From Chanos chanos (Eukaryota; Chordata; Actinopteri; Gonorynchiformes; Chanidae), in contig NC_044500.1 of the NCBI RefSeq assembly GCF_902362185.1, positions 18,429,058-18,493,057 of the forward strand: a DNA stretch of 64,000 nucleotides, given 5' to 3'. This document shows, piece after piece, positions 36,601-48,800 of this stretch; within the stretch, counting starts at the first letter, position 1; every line of letters starts with the position of its first letter. Below the pieces are notes generated by a model that had not been told where the DNA came from, did no database searches, and was given only the letters and a program-made list of their open reading frames with translations. Both the position numbers and the translations under genes were made by a program.

Positions 36601-38349
36601 CCTATGTTTCTCTTTGGTGGTCTAGCAAGTGTGAAATGACCACGAGTGATCATGTTCATGAAATATCTCCCAAGTTCATACTTCCTTCATGTGTTCTGAG
36701 AAAGACTGGAATATAAATCTTTTTTTCTAAGTGACAAAAAGCAGTGGTATATGTTATGGCTCAGATGAGGTGATGTAACATCTGAATACGCAAGTTATAC
36801 ATATGGACTCTTTACCTTTAGGGAGCAGGGTGCCTACACATAGATCCATTTGAAATGGTTTGAAATGTAACTCATCCAGAGAAAAACCTCCACTTTCATC
36901 ACTGCTCACATACTATATGTGTGTTGCACTTGCAAGGCACAGTCGTACTGGATTCTCCCACGCTGTCTGAATTTGTATTTTCGACAGAGGATTAGTGACA
37001 ATAATCAGAGTCTGCCTCAGTAGTGCCTGTTGTTTCTGAGATTTTACACTTTACTCAGTATTGATATACATCTGTTGCTCTTTTTTAAAATTGGCTGTCT
37101 TACCTCTACACAGAGACACAGTTACAGCAGATGTATGCCTCCCTAGTATGCCTCCCTTCCTGATCCATTACATTCTGTTACGTACACCTCTGGGTTTTTT
37201 ATCCTCTGTGATGGACTTGATCTATATGAATGGTTAAATTTGAAAATAAACAGTAATAAATAAAATGGTTATACATAGAAATAAAATAAACATCACGATT
37301 TTGCCCAAGGCCCTGTCTAACTAACGACTGCTGTTTCTTGCAGCACAACTGTTGTTATCCAACGTATTTGTGTGACAAGGATTTATGCGTCATTGTGTCA
37401 ACATTACGAATTGATTGGTAGACATTCAAATGATAGTAAATGAATTAACTACATAATTGCATCAGATGGTTTGGATATATTGGTGTTTAATTAGCTTTTA
37501 TGTTCTCGGACATCTCTTCTTAGAGGAGCTGGATCGTCTCCTGGGGGAGAAGCCAGAGAGGTTTAAGTCCCTGTCATCCCACCTCAGCCTGTCCAATGCA
37601 CATTCTCAGCTGCCAAGAACAGATGTGGTACCCTCCTACAGCCAGTCCCAATCACTGGGGCTAAGTCACTCCCTCCAACAGCCTCTTTACAACCACGTTC
37701 CCTCACTGACTGTTGACCCACAGCCCCACTGCATGCCCCCCAACCCACAGTCATTCTCTTTCTATTCACCTGCATCCCAGCAGCCCAGCACTGGGCTTCC
37801 TTCCAGAACTGGCTGTCTGGATTCCCCTCTCCCGGCTAACACCCCTCCAACCTATAGCTTTGCCATGCAGGCAAGCCATAATGGTGCCAGGAGCATGCAG
37901 GACCTGCTTCTGGATGGTGACGTAAGCAGTGACATCGACACCCTCAACCCGAGCCTTACCGACCTGCAGCTACATGGTAATAAAAGAAAGACTGAGCTAG
38001 GCTAGACCTAATCCCACGTTTTAACCAGTAGGGGGTTTTAGGCTCTCCACGTACTCAGCAAATCTCTTTTTCTACAGGGAATCTGTGGGAGGAACTAAGA
38101 GATGACAGTCTGGCCCCAGAATCTTTACCAGTGATTGATGCACCGCCCTCCTCACTCCAGTCCAGCCCCATTACAAGGGGCCGTGGGTCAGCTGGAGGAG
38201 ATGCATGCACTGCTGGGAAAGAGGAGGGAGAACAGAGCGGAGGATCTGCCCGGCATGTAGCTGAACTCTACTCATCCCCTTACAACAGCGCGAATGATAC
38301 GGCTGGTGCTCTCCCAGTCTCAGGATATATTGAAGTCCCTCTGTTGTGA
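21259..38349 (+). CDS. foxn1: Forkhead box N1 transcription factor (8 coding exons, 579 aa)
   Basis: Nuclear winged-helix factor that drives thymic epithelium (and, in mammals, hair and skin) differentiation. Exons: 21259-21399, 22501-22836, 23223-23327, 24842-24969, 26351-26447, 33382-33589, 37524-37976, 38078-38349 (stop TGA). Phases join cleanly. The forkhead domain begins near KPIYSYS (231-237); the recognition helix [11 protein letters not shown] is at 275-285, followed by [14 protein letters not shown]. The C-terminal acidic activation region is conserved: [17 protein letters not shown] (469-485) and [12 protein letters not shown] (from 490), as in human FOXN1. The N-terminal third is Ser/Gln-rich and diverged; the human protein is 648 aa. 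The start at 21259 was chosen because an acceptor (CTCAAG) lies just upstream and the A of ATG is followed by G at +4. A 6.9-kb and a 3.9-kb intron flank exon 6, so the forkhead is encoded in pieces far apart. Confidence 0.95.
23870..23930 (+). repeat. Fragment of a widespread teleost repeat
   Basis: The sequence TTTATTCATTTAGCAGATGC followed by TTTTATCCAGCGACTT matches, from memory, a motif scattered in many fish genomes. The class is uncertain and no ends are visible. Confidence 0.45.
24205..24445. mobile_element. hAT-type MITE, 225 bp, with 8-bp target-site duplication
   Basis: Left end CAGTGTTTCTCAATCCTGCT (24213 onward) and right end AGCAGGACTGAGAAACGCTG (to 24437) are inverted repeats with two mismatches over 20 bp, continuing into CCTGGGG/CCCCAGG. 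Flanks CACTATTG (24205-24212) and CATTATTG (24438-24445) match at 7 of 8 bases, as expected for hAT. It is too short to encode anything. It lies in foxn1 intron 3. Confidence 0.85.
25173..25316. repeat. Perfect 72-bp tandem duplication
   Basis: Copies 25173-25244 and 25245-25316, each starting AAACTGTTTTTCATTCATTC, appear identical at every base. The flank diverges right after the second copy. It lies in foxn1 intron 4, 200 bp after exon 4. Confidence 0.92.
28040..28565. repeat. Degraded copy of a common fish interspersed repeat
   Basis: Landmarks such as GCTGGCATGGTCCACACAG, CCAGGCAGGAT and TAGTTGACAGGAG, in this order, resemble a family I recall as abundant in fish, whose intact copies read TTCTTAGCTGACAGGAGTGG and end in GTGGCCGGTGAGTG. 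The name was not recalled with certainty. Termini are not visible. Confidence 0.5.
30235..30416 (+). mobile_element. tRNA-derived SINE
   Basis: The head has an A box TGGCGCAGTGG (30247-30257) and B box GGTTCAAGTCC (30291-30301). The body follows with GTGTGGAGTTTGCATG, GGGTTTCCTC and CCAAAGACATGCAG, the conserved middle of a SINE family known from many teleosts. The 3' tail is truncated or diverged after about 30416. Confidence 0.75.
31073..31443. mobile_element. Solo-LTR-like relic, 361 bp
   Basis: The body is 31078-31438, beginning TGTCACG and ending GTGACA, flanked by an identical 5-bp direct repeat TAGGG (31073-31077 and 31439-31443). TG...CA termini and a 5-bp target duplication fit a single LTR left by recombination; no internal retroelement region is next to it. 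A short-TIR DNA element is the alternative. The matching target duplication suggests a modest age. Confidence 0.5.
31716..32023. mobile_element. Non-autonomous TIR element, about 308 bp
   Basis: Ends TGTCCACACTAAGCC (31716 onward) and GGGTTAGTGTGGACA (to 32023) are inverted repeats. The interior is shared with 7747-8316 in slc13a2 intron 5. No convincing target-site duplication was seen, so the superfamily is not assigned. Confidence 0.65.
34217..35361 (+). pseudogene. Coding-like tract of unknown origin inside foxn1 intron 6
   Basis: An open frame of 133 codons at 34960-35361 has protein-like composition (rich in Val, Ala, Leu, Ser, with GNN codons frequent) rather than simple sequence. Upstream, shorter frames at 34237-34464 and about 34518-34648 look similar, and a SINE-like element at 34745-34955 separates them. 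I do not recognise the family. It could be a decayed retrocopy, a fragment of a mobile element, or an unannotated exon; none has splice sites that clearly fit foxn1. The function is unknown and chance is not excluded. Confidence 0.3.
34745..34955 (-). mobile_element. tRNA-derived SINE-like element
   Basis: On the minus strand, TGGCCTGTGGG (A-box-like, 34936-34946) is followed by a perfect B box GGTTCGATTCC (34892-34902), then CCCTTGGGCAAGGCACTT and AACTGCCCCTGGGCAC, a body seen repeatedly in fish genomes. Ends are approximate. Confidence 0.6.
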
Positions 38350-40653
38350 GTTTCATGGTAGCTATCCCATCTTATAAAGTAAGCCAAGGTCAAATAGATA
38401 TTTTTTGCTCCCTTTAAATGCTTGGGAATATTAACTGGTTAATGTTGTCTGGTTAAAATCCTAAACAAAAAGTGTATCAAATCACAAATGCACCTTATAC
38501 ATTTTTTTTTTAACTTAAATTAAAAATATATTTGCAGTCTCTTATGTTTTGTGAGTAAACATTTGAACAAGTTCCGGTAGCCTTGACAACAGAAAGAGAT
38601 GAACTCTGATAAAAATGCCTCTTAAGTCATATTCAACCACTGTCTCAACATCCAGTTGTTGATGTTCTGGATGAAATAATGCTGTCGTTCCTTAGTGTTC
38701 CTATAGGAAATTTACTTAAACCGAGAGTGCAAGGGCTGCAGTTCTTCCATTCCAAGATATCACAAAGCATCTCAAAAAATATTGCAACACACTACAGTCA
38801 CTTAGTGCCAGAAGTTCTGTTACTGTACAATGCAAACATATAGTTTTGAATTATATAAACCCGTCAAATTTATATGAAATTTAGTGGATGCTTGGACATT
38901 CATTGGTTAATCAAAGTAAGTCAAGTTACTCTGTTTTCTAACTTGCAAATACCATTTTTCATGCAGGCAACTATGGGCGATAAAATAGTTATTGTCGTTA
39001 TTATGAATCTATCTATGGATTTTTAATCTAGGAATAGTATTTTTGTATTTTAGAATGTGCTAACAAACACACTGCCCCTTTTTGCTTAACATCTTTCTTA
39101 ATTTTTTTTTTCCTGGAGGAAAACTGCTTATCATAGTTCAGCAGGAGTTCTGAGGACTCCCTTGCCATGCACATTTTAGCACTAGCACATCCAGTTCCAC
39201 TGATCAACCAATCATCAAGCCCTTGATTAGCTCAATCAGATGAGATAATGAAGGGTTAAAACAAAGACATGGGGGGGTGCATGAGGAATGTACTGAGAAC
39301 CAATGCTGTAATTAATGCATGTAACCAGTGATGATAATGATGATAAGGAGAAGGTGTCATACTACTGTACTCCATAGGGTGGCAGTGTATGTCACAACAT
39401 GGCTTTCCTCAGGTATTTCAGGTTAAACTCAACACTGCTGATTATTACAAAACCGCTTGAAACCTGAACTGTAGGCAGTAGTTGATGAGGCTAGGAACAG
39501 CCATAAAGAACAGCCATAAAGTACTGACAGTTGTTTTGGTCACAACTATTCAGCCTATGGTACAGCTGGATACAACTAAATAAGGTCATAACAGGTAACT
39601 TACTGATTCTGATATACATTAAATATATACAGAAAGTGAACATCTTAAAAAGTTCTATTTTCATATTGTTTTTTTTTTCACAATAAAGACAAATTAAGAC
39701 AGAAGAAAACATTTCCACTGGTATGAATCTTTGATGTTTTGACAGATCTCAGGGCATACTGCATGTACCAGCAATGTTCTCCACTGATAGCAGTGACTAA
39801 CAAGTTTGTGGGTTTTAATTACAGGTTGTGATTTATAGGGAAATTATGGTCATAAAACAAATTAAAGTCAAACAAATAGCAGAAGACATACTCCATCGCT
39901 GGTGTCACATAGATATTGTTTTGACAGGTAGCAAACATGAGGCAACTGTATTGAAATTCACATCCTATTTTTCTTTGCATTGCAGTTGGAACATGAGTTG
40001 TTGTAAGACTGTTGATCCAGGTGTAACACACCATGAGCTTGCTTTTTAAACTCTTCAGGACACTCAGAAAAAAAGAAATAATATTTATTTAAAGAACTGT
40101 GTTAAAAATTGAAGAGCTATTTTTCATGTAATGTTCACTCCATTGGCTAAAATAAAGCTGCTACACATCTTTCTGCAATCAACTTTATACAGTTAAACAA
40201 TCATGTACACTCTACAATTTTGCCCATTTTTTCACATTACTACAGAAAAAGAGAATAAAAGAGAAACATGAATATAAATAACATATAATAATAAACATAA
40301 AAATAATATCAGTCCAACACTATAGAAATGCTAAAAAACCCCTAAGGAATCAACACCTGGCTATGCTCATGGTGTTTCATACTAAAGCCTGCAGCTAAAG
40401 TACGGAGTGCTTGTCCTGTGACACACACACAGCTTGTCGTCACTCACTCACATACATCATTCAGTCAGTCCTGTCTGTTACACTTTTCCTGGAAGACATG
40501 CTTGCAACACTATCAAAGAGTTCAACACAGGTATATTTGTAACTTTACACTGATATTTGGTTCACTTTCAGGTTATCATTTGATAATGTTCGATTCTAAA
40601 GACATGGACAAATAAGAGGAGCACTTGCACACCCACAAATGCATGTGCGCGTG

Positions 40654-40654
<1 letters not shown>

Positions 40655-40696
<42 letters not shown>
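40655..40696. repeat. (AC)21 microsatellite
   Basis: A pure AC run of about 42 bp between the 3' ends of foxn1 and unc119. Confidence 0.93.
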
Positions 40697-40698
<2 letters not shown>

Positions 40699-40984
40699 AT
40701 GGTCTGATTTGACAAAGCTATCAAAAGTAGATAAGGTGGTCTTGGAATCCATTTTGCCTTTTTAAGATGAATAAAAAAATATACATGTATATTCTCATCT
40801 TATAGACATATCATGCCTAAAAATGAGCATGCTCTGTGAATATGACTGTGTGCATGTTTATGTACTCTACATGTCAGAAATCAGACATAATATCCTTGGG
40901 GACCAGGTTAAAAAAATCGATTCAATTGCTGTGAGGGATCTTGAATTCTCATTTATGGGACAAACAGCCTCTAGAAATGTGAAC

Positions 40985-40985
<1 letters not shown>

Positions 40986-41038
<53 letters not shown>
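40986..41038. repeat. (TA)26 microsatellite
   Basis: An uninterrupted TA tract of about 52 bp, about 220 bp beyond the unc119 stop codon, followed by CACACATACACACATG. Confidence 0.93.
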
Positions 41039-41047
<9 letters not shown>

Positions 41048-41189
41048 ACACATGTAAAGGAGGTCATTTTTGGTCATGAAGCCATTACATTGATGAAATC
41101 CCACCCTCACACTTTCTGAGCTGGCAGCTGCGGAAGGAATGACAGACCTAAAGACTCTTTCAGTGAGTACAGATGGTCCAAGTCTTTGT

Positions 41190-41195
41190 TTTATT
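41190..41195 (-). terminator. unc119: Candidate polyadenylation signal of unc119
   Basis: AATAAA on the minus strand, about 60 nt past the unc119 stop. This would make a very short 3' UTR; more distal sites are possible. Confidence 0.35.
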
Positions 41196-41255
41196 ATTAT
41201 TATTTTTTTCCCCCTCTGTCTATGTTAGTGTCCATGTTTTTCCAAAAACGCGCTC

Positions 41256-42839
41256 CTATGGGCCCCCGCTGTAAGAGTAATCCGCTTTGTTGTGCATCAC
41301 CAGTTTGTTGTCCACGAAGTAGAAGCTGTCAGACTGGGTCTCGTAAGGATGAAGGATCATTTCACGCACTGTAAAAGAATGTTAATCAGTGGTAAAATGT
41401 TAAATGTTGGTCAAATACATGTACAAAGCACAACAATGTGAGCAACAATCTCGTCACTCCACACAGGACGGTGAACAGACTACAAATTACTTTTTAATTT
41501 TACTTTTTAAAAGGGTTGGCAGGTACACACAATTGGGAACCAACTGGAGCCAAATTGGGAACAATTTATGTTTTTACTTGATTAACTTTTTTTTCATTTC
41601 AACTTGCTGTAAAGTTACAACTTGTAGCTATTTTTATAAACACAATTTGTTAGACACTTTTGCTGTTTTCACAAATTAATGAAAATGTTATGTCAACCTT
41701 ATGTGTGGGTTTAAGTGTTTATTTATAGGAGTAAAAAAAGTGAGAACACTTGCCATCCATGCTGGCAGTGAAGGTCTCACACAACCGTGAGAAGTAAACT
41801 ATGGTGGGTTTCCCAAGAGTGATGCATCTTACAGATTAACAAAGCACATTTATGATGGACATGGGAACATATGGTGGAATTTAATGAGCATTTCCCAAAA
41901 GCCTTTGCAGCCTGGTAAGTTGAAAAGTAGATTCATTGCTCTTAGTGCTAAAAATCCAAAACAATGAATTACAGAGATTAACAAAGTGAGTTTTTGATGG
42001 ATGTTTGGAATGTGATAACTTGACAGGAGCAGGAAACCGGCCTAGTTGCTTCAAGTGAGGTGTATTTAGTAACGATCGGGTGACGGTGGTAACACTTACT
42101 GAGTTCCTCTGAGAGGGGGGGGAGCTCATAAATGTGTTCACAGGTGTTCTTACTGCTGGGGATGCAGAAACCAAACTCAAAGTCAAAGCTCTTCAGGAGC
42201 TGCCCACGGAAGTAGTGCCTCTCAATCATACGGAAGTTGTTGATGGGAATGTCCCCCACTGTGAACTCCACTCTGAAGTGTCAGACAGAGGGTAGAAATG
42301 TTCAATTATGCCAGTGGAGTTACATCTTCAAAAGCTCACTTCATGTAGACAGGTAAAGGTGCGTGTTTGACACTGGACAACAATGAGTTAACAGATGACT
42401 TTACACTTTACAAGGCAGGTGCAGAGATATTATTAGCAACCACCCATGAACAAACACTCACACACGCACACAGACAGACAGACACACACACACACACACA
42501 CACAGACACATTGAAATGCACGATCACGCTTCTGTATTCTCATGTAAAAGACCAAACAGATTCAGTGACTTTATTTTAAACGAATGATTCCTTCTTTTGC
42601 AGTGGCAAAATGAGAATACTTGCAATAAATGATGCATTTATTCAGAATTTAATTAAACATGTTAAAATCTCGAATTAGATGTAAGGTCCAGGCCTGCTTA
42701 GAGCTACTGCTGAATTCATTTACGGTAACTTACGTGGCACCAACTCGGCGTAGCTGCAAGAAAGCAGGAGTGAACTGGTAGCGAACAAAGCGTCCTGCGT
42801 TGGGTTCCAGGTCTCTTTTGTTCACTGCACTCTCTGTGT

Positions 42840-42881
<42 letters not shown>

Positions 42882-45800
42882 AATGGCCATAAATGATAAC
42901 CTGGGTTATCTATAGTGCGCTTTTTAAGTCTGCTGTATCTAAATGTAAATCGTGGTGTTGAGAGAAGAAAAAAGAAACTGAACGTGCTGGGTATTTTCGA
43001 CCAGCTCGCAGCCTGTTATTTTGGTGTATTGTGAGAACAGAAAATGATGAAGGATTAGAAGACTTACCAAGGGGGGGTGGCTTGGTGATTTCGAAAAGCA
43101 CAGTGCCTGTCTCCATGTCTCTGATCTTGAATCTGGTGAAGTCAATGTTGTACACATTTTCTAGTGGGCCACACAGGTAGTCTAGAGAGGAAAGAGAGAA
43201 AAAAAACAATATTATGACCATTTACATAAACAGGTTGTACTTTTTTTGGTTTCTTTGACAGCCAAATCATGATGAAAGATGGATGATGGATGAAAATTTG
43301 TGCTTTTGTTTAAGCAATCATTAACAAACACATGTCTGTGAAAGACAAGCTTTGGGGAAGGACCTAAATTCTATTTCTGATGCCATTGGGATTGGGTACA
43401 AAGCAACAGATAGGAAAAGAGCTATTTATATACTTCAGTTATCTCTGCTGCTTTTTGCTCCTGTCACTGACAACAACCACACACTCTCTTGATTACATTA
43501 TGTGTTGACTTCACCTCTAGACACAGCAGGGCAGGCATTTGGACAAGCAGACACCCACCAAAAGATACACTTAGTGGATTGACGGTGTGATCTGGTCTTC
43601 AAATGTACGTGACTTTGTGATTATATTGTTCTTCCACATACAAAGCATTTTCTGTGTGTGCGCAAGTAGCTCTGTCATATTATATATCAGCTGTGATTAA
43701 ACTCTAATGAATGACTAGGAATATGTTTTGATGATGAATATGTTTTATTTTCTGTATATGAATTCTTTCTTTTGTTCAGGCACACAGCAACCTAAATGCC
43801 TCAGCTAATTATGTAATTAATAACAGGTAGGGTATTTATCAGTTACTTAAGTTGCTTTTCAGTTTCATCAGCTCTGCGTTGACTTTCTACACATGTCTAC
43901 ACATAGACAAATAGACATACACAAGTATGTTTGAATTTTTGTCTTATGCTGAGAATTTTATACAATTGTGCCCTGGATGAATTTCAGGGACACAGGCAAT
44001 CCTGCAAGTGGAAGGCAGGGTTTGGATCCACTCTCACTGGAGGAAAGGGGGCAGGTGGTCGGTAAGGGGGTTGGGGGTGGTGGGGGAACACTGCGGCTCA
44101 GTCACGCTCCGTGCTGTGGTGCGTGAGGCACGGGCCGCTCCGTGACCCCCTCCCTGGGACTGGATTACACACCTAAGAAGCTTACATTGTTTAACCATCA
44201 CATGGCGCAGATACGGAGAGACTAAGGGGATTGAAAGGTACTCTAGGTGTTGACACATCCTATTTTAAATGTATTTTTTATCTTTTTTTTTTTTTTTTTT
44301 TAACGATCAACTCTGATTCACATCTTTGGGGGATTTTCCTATGGATGTCCTGAATATATTGTGGCGGGGCAGCAGAGCGATCCAGTTTTCCTGCTTGAAA
44401 GCTTTACTGCATAAAGAGCCATTCTTACCAGGGGGTGAACAGATGGACCAAAAGGGCTTTAGCCAATCACCTGGGATATTTTTAGCCTTACTGTTTCCTA
44501 GTTATGCTAGATAGGGAAAGAGAGACATAGGATCTACATCTGCCTAAGTCCACGGGCTTATAAGAGGCCTTTTATTGTGGTTAATTAATGTAATTGACAT
44601 GCTGTGCACCTTTTAGAGAAACTTCCCTTCTTTTTTTTTTTTTTTTTTTTACACTTTTACTCAAAGTTGTGTTTTTCGTGAACTTTGAAACCCGGGGTTC
44701 ACCAGAGTCTCTTAATAAAAAGCACTATGAATACATTTTCCCTGCTCTTTTCTACCTAGCCATTTCTCAGCCTATTTTTGTTCATGTTTCGACCCATGTC
44801 ATACACAATTGGGTACTAAGGAGGGAGATGAGTTTAATGAAAACTTCCCCTACTATGTTAGAATTACATTTTTGTTTTGGAGGACTGTCTGAAAATGCAC
44901 ATACATTAGGTAACATGCTAATTTTAACACCCAGTCATAGGTGTGTGTGTGTGTGTGCGCGTGTGTGCGTGTGGGTGTGGGAGAGAGAGTGCATCTCAGG
45001 TTCAGGTGATTTCAGGTGAGAGGGGAACAGGGAAAGGGTGAGAAGGCAAGCTCCCACATGCATTTTGGAACACCACTATGCAGATTTACAGGTAAGCAGC
45101 CCCAGTCATAAAAACCTCCTCAGACTTCATAATGTTCATCTCTGAAGTTGGCTCAACAAGCCTGAGAGGTAGCAGGAACTGTGCAAAACACCTGCTAAGT
45201 TTAATGATGTAATTTATGTGATTTTCTGTCACATAATAAAACTGTCATACTTCAAAATACCTAGTTCAATACATACCGTCCAAGAACAGAATGTGCATAC
45301 ATCTTAAAGTATAATGAAAACATTAGAGAGAAAATGGCCAAATTTAAGTCAGATTACAAGTGCATTATCATGTTTTGAAACCTCACCATCACAGCGAACA
45401 ATGTTTTAGAATTAATTTAGAAGTAATTGTTTTGATGTTACAGCACAACTCTGAACATTCTTGAGCAAAACCTGGAAGGTATTATGCTGAAATAAGAAAG
45501 AATGAAAGGGAGTGAAAGACAACGAAGAGAATGAAACAAACAAAAACAAACAAACAAACAAAAAGTCACCAATGAGGGTCTAAAGGACACAGTTGTTTTA
45601 AAATTCATAGGGTTTGGTTTTCTCCCCCCAATCCAAAAAGCACCGTTACACTTCATGCTGGTGACAACCACAAACTCCTGTGGATGGGATTACAGGATAA
45701 TCTGTTGAGTTTGGATGGGGACATACCAGCTAAAAATATCTCCTAATAATTGATTCCAAGGGCTGTTAATATGGAATCACACTTGGGGCTGAATTTTGGA

Positions 45801-48800
45801 GCAACCATGCCTGTGGTTCAGAGACACATTGCACAGTTGCACTGGGTTTGGAAAAGAAACAACTGCTTCGGAAGAGTGAAAGTTTACTTTTAGGAAACCG
45901 ACGTCTGATTAATGATTGTCAAATCAGCAATACTTTCTTTGTACTTGCTTAAACTTAAATGCAACAGTAAGATGAACAGAACTATTGTCTGCTTTAATGC
46001 CCTGTTTTTGTGTATTGGAGTGAGCCAAGGAATGGTGTACTTGAAGATGATGGTGAGATTGTTTTCGTTCAAATGAGCTACAAACCCAGAAGAACACAGT
46101 GAAGATGGTGGCATTCTGGGAAGACATTTTCTGAAAAACGAAGAATGTGTCGCAACTAATAACAGACATGATCATTTTAACTTTAACAATAATAGCTATT
46201 CCCACTGCATGGTGAGATATTTTTGAAGGGTTTTTTTTATTGTTCGTTTGTTTTTTTTACATGCCACAGAGGGTTTTTTAGAGTGCATGTGTGTGACGAC
46301 AGTTATCACTGTTCGATAAACCAAGGCTATTTACTGGCTCTTTATCGTAATCGACTGGCAAAACACACTTCACTTCCTTTAATATTGTCACCTAGCAATG
46401 TGGCCTCTGATAGCAGGCCTAGGATTTTTTCCCACCATCTGAAAACATGAAATACTCTGAATGAATGTCAGATGGGCATTCAAGCCTTGTGTTCTAGTCT
46501 CTTCATTTTGTACAAGGGAAAATATCTGATACGTTAATAGTTCTATCAGATAAGCTAAATCGGCTGTAAACAGGAAAATTTAAACTTGTGTTTCCAAACC
46601 ACAATCTCTGCAGTGCTCTCCACTGTTAACATGACAGAAATCACCTGGTATGCATTTTCTCTTCTTTCTTTTTGTCTGTGTACAGAGTTTATTGAGAAAA
46701 CAATGTTATGAGGAGTCTTTGGGCACATTCCAAAAGGAAACTAACTGACTCAAAGTTGACTGTAATCTTAATCAACAGAAGCATCCATTTTTAGATGGTA
46801 ATATCCATTCTTAGTCAGGCACCTGCAAGTCTGTTACTACACACTGTTAAATCCAAACGATAACTTTACAAGAAAGAAAAAAAAGGATTAAATCAGTTTA
46901 GTTTAATCAGCTTAACTCATGCTTAATTTGAACAAACTCAAACTTAAACATGAGTTAAGGTTGTAACATAGCCTGATTCAGTCAAAACAATAAGACTTCG
47001 TAACTTTTTACAAATTAAATAAACATATTAGATTTTACACTCTATAGAAAGACACTTTTTATCTGTAAACACCCTCTGCTTGTTGTGCGGATTACAATAA
47101 TTCTTAGTTGCTTTCACTTTAAAGACTAAAACCTAATAGCTTAAGAATGCCATATCACCCATTTTGCCATTGTTACCAAACTATGACTCAAAGTTTCAAC
47201 AGCTGAATTCACACCTCTTCACTTGATAGCCCTGTGTGAAACAAAGCACCGTGGACAGCCGAAGATGCTAGTGTTAGAGACAGCATTAGAATTACACACC
47301 CTGTTATCATTTCCAAAACACAAATGTTTTTTTTTTTTGTTAAGTTGAAAAACCAGCGGTCTCGCTGAGAAGAAAGCTAAAATAAGAGTAGACACCATTG
47401 TTTCTGAAATAAGTAAAAGTTCATTTGGTTTGTGGTGGAGAGAGCTAGGAGAGAGCACTTATGCACTAGATGCCTTATGCATTAACAGGGTGTGACACTG
47501 ATGAAAATGCACTAGCGTTTCTCCCTGCATGTGTGGTGCTAGTTCCCCCTTCTAAAAAGGGCAATGTGTGTGACTCCATCTCTGGTTCCTGTTAGCAGAG
47601 TGGGTTTTACATCTTTGGGCTGGCCTAAGACGCTACCTGTGCAGAAAACCTTGGTGGTGACTGGTCCACCCAGCATCCAGTTCTTACAGAATTATGTATT
47701 TTTGTTGCATTCTTGCAACCCTGGGCTGTGGTTTACGTGACGGTTTATGCATTCATCAGCAAAACTTTGAGGCTACGTGCTACTTTGCAGTCTTTTTAAG
47801 AGCAGAGATACTGAGCATCCACTTTGTACTGGAGACAGAAAATTCTTCTCCTTCTTTTGTTATATTGCTGTAGTTGTTGGAGGTGTGCCTTTCAGGTTTT
47901 TGGAATTTTCAATTCAGCAATGATCCCCAAGTAGGGTAAAAAAAAGTGCCAAACATCCTGGATTGTAAAATGACGCACGAGCATAGACAGCACCTTTTAT
48001 TGAATATAATGTATGAGGATATATAAATCTGTTTCCACTGAAGCACCACAACACTAATGGACTGCATTCTATGGACTAGAAAAGACAGGCTAATTGGATC
48101 TGTGCTGGGCTTATCCCTATTAATCTTAGTCAGAATTTTTAGGAGAAATGGATCTGTCATAGCAGGGGGGTGGACCTGCAGCTGTTCACAGCACAGGCAT
48201 GAAAATGCTGGCAAGGTGTGACGTTTCTGGGAGCCAATGCCAAACACCAACATTAATGGACAGTTCACTATATGAGGAAACCCTTAAAATAAAGTCATCT
48301 GTGTTGTTTTTAAGCTGAATGATCAGCAGTGTATTAAGTTGTGGATGTACAGTGTTTCAGTCTTTGTTTTTCCAGCTGAATGAATTCCTTAACACATGTA
48401 TCATTAGCTTGAGTACAAAACTCACGGAAATGATGTACATGAAAACAAACGCACATCATTCTTGGCGTGCCATCATACATTTGAATGCAGATGACAATAT
48501 TTTACCCTTCAGCATTCCACAGCTTTCCATGTGGGCTTGTAACAGTGAGAAACGCGGAGAAACCTGAAGCGCATGAAGTGGTCTCTGAAAAATGACTTAA
48601 AACAGAACTTAAAATCAGATTTATTCAAAGGAACAGACACACTGCTTTTAGTCTTATGTGTGTACTGTGACCTAATGAGGTCTCTTTTATTTGTAGTTCT
48701 GTTGTCTACAGTAGTATGCTATGTCATGAAAGGACCCAGTTAGATCCAACAACAAATTAGGTGGCTTTTGCATGCACTCTTTAATACAAAGTCTAGTGTT

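Larger units (their letters stand above)
33590..37523 (+). other. foxn1 intron 6, 3.9 kb
   Basis: Between forkhead exon 6 and exon 7. It holds a coding-like tract at 34217-35361 broken by a SINE, a GT-rich block at 35535-35580, and an imperfect pair of about 57-bp repeats at 35930-36015. The rest is AT-rich and unassigned. Confidence 0.6.
38350..41255. other. foxn1/unc119 convergent spacer with 3' UTRs
   Basis: No further coding gene. AATAAA at 40151-40156 (and 39682-39687) are candidate foxn1 polyadenylation signals, implying a long 3' UTR. A degraded MITE-like stretch lies at 39130-39305. AC and TA microsatellites lie at 40655-40696 and 40986-41038. Confidence 0.5.

Noticed and set aside
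44594-45019. 141-codon frame in unc119 intron 1
   Set aside because: It includes a T-run translated as poly-Phe and a GT tract translated as Cys-Val repeats; no domain.
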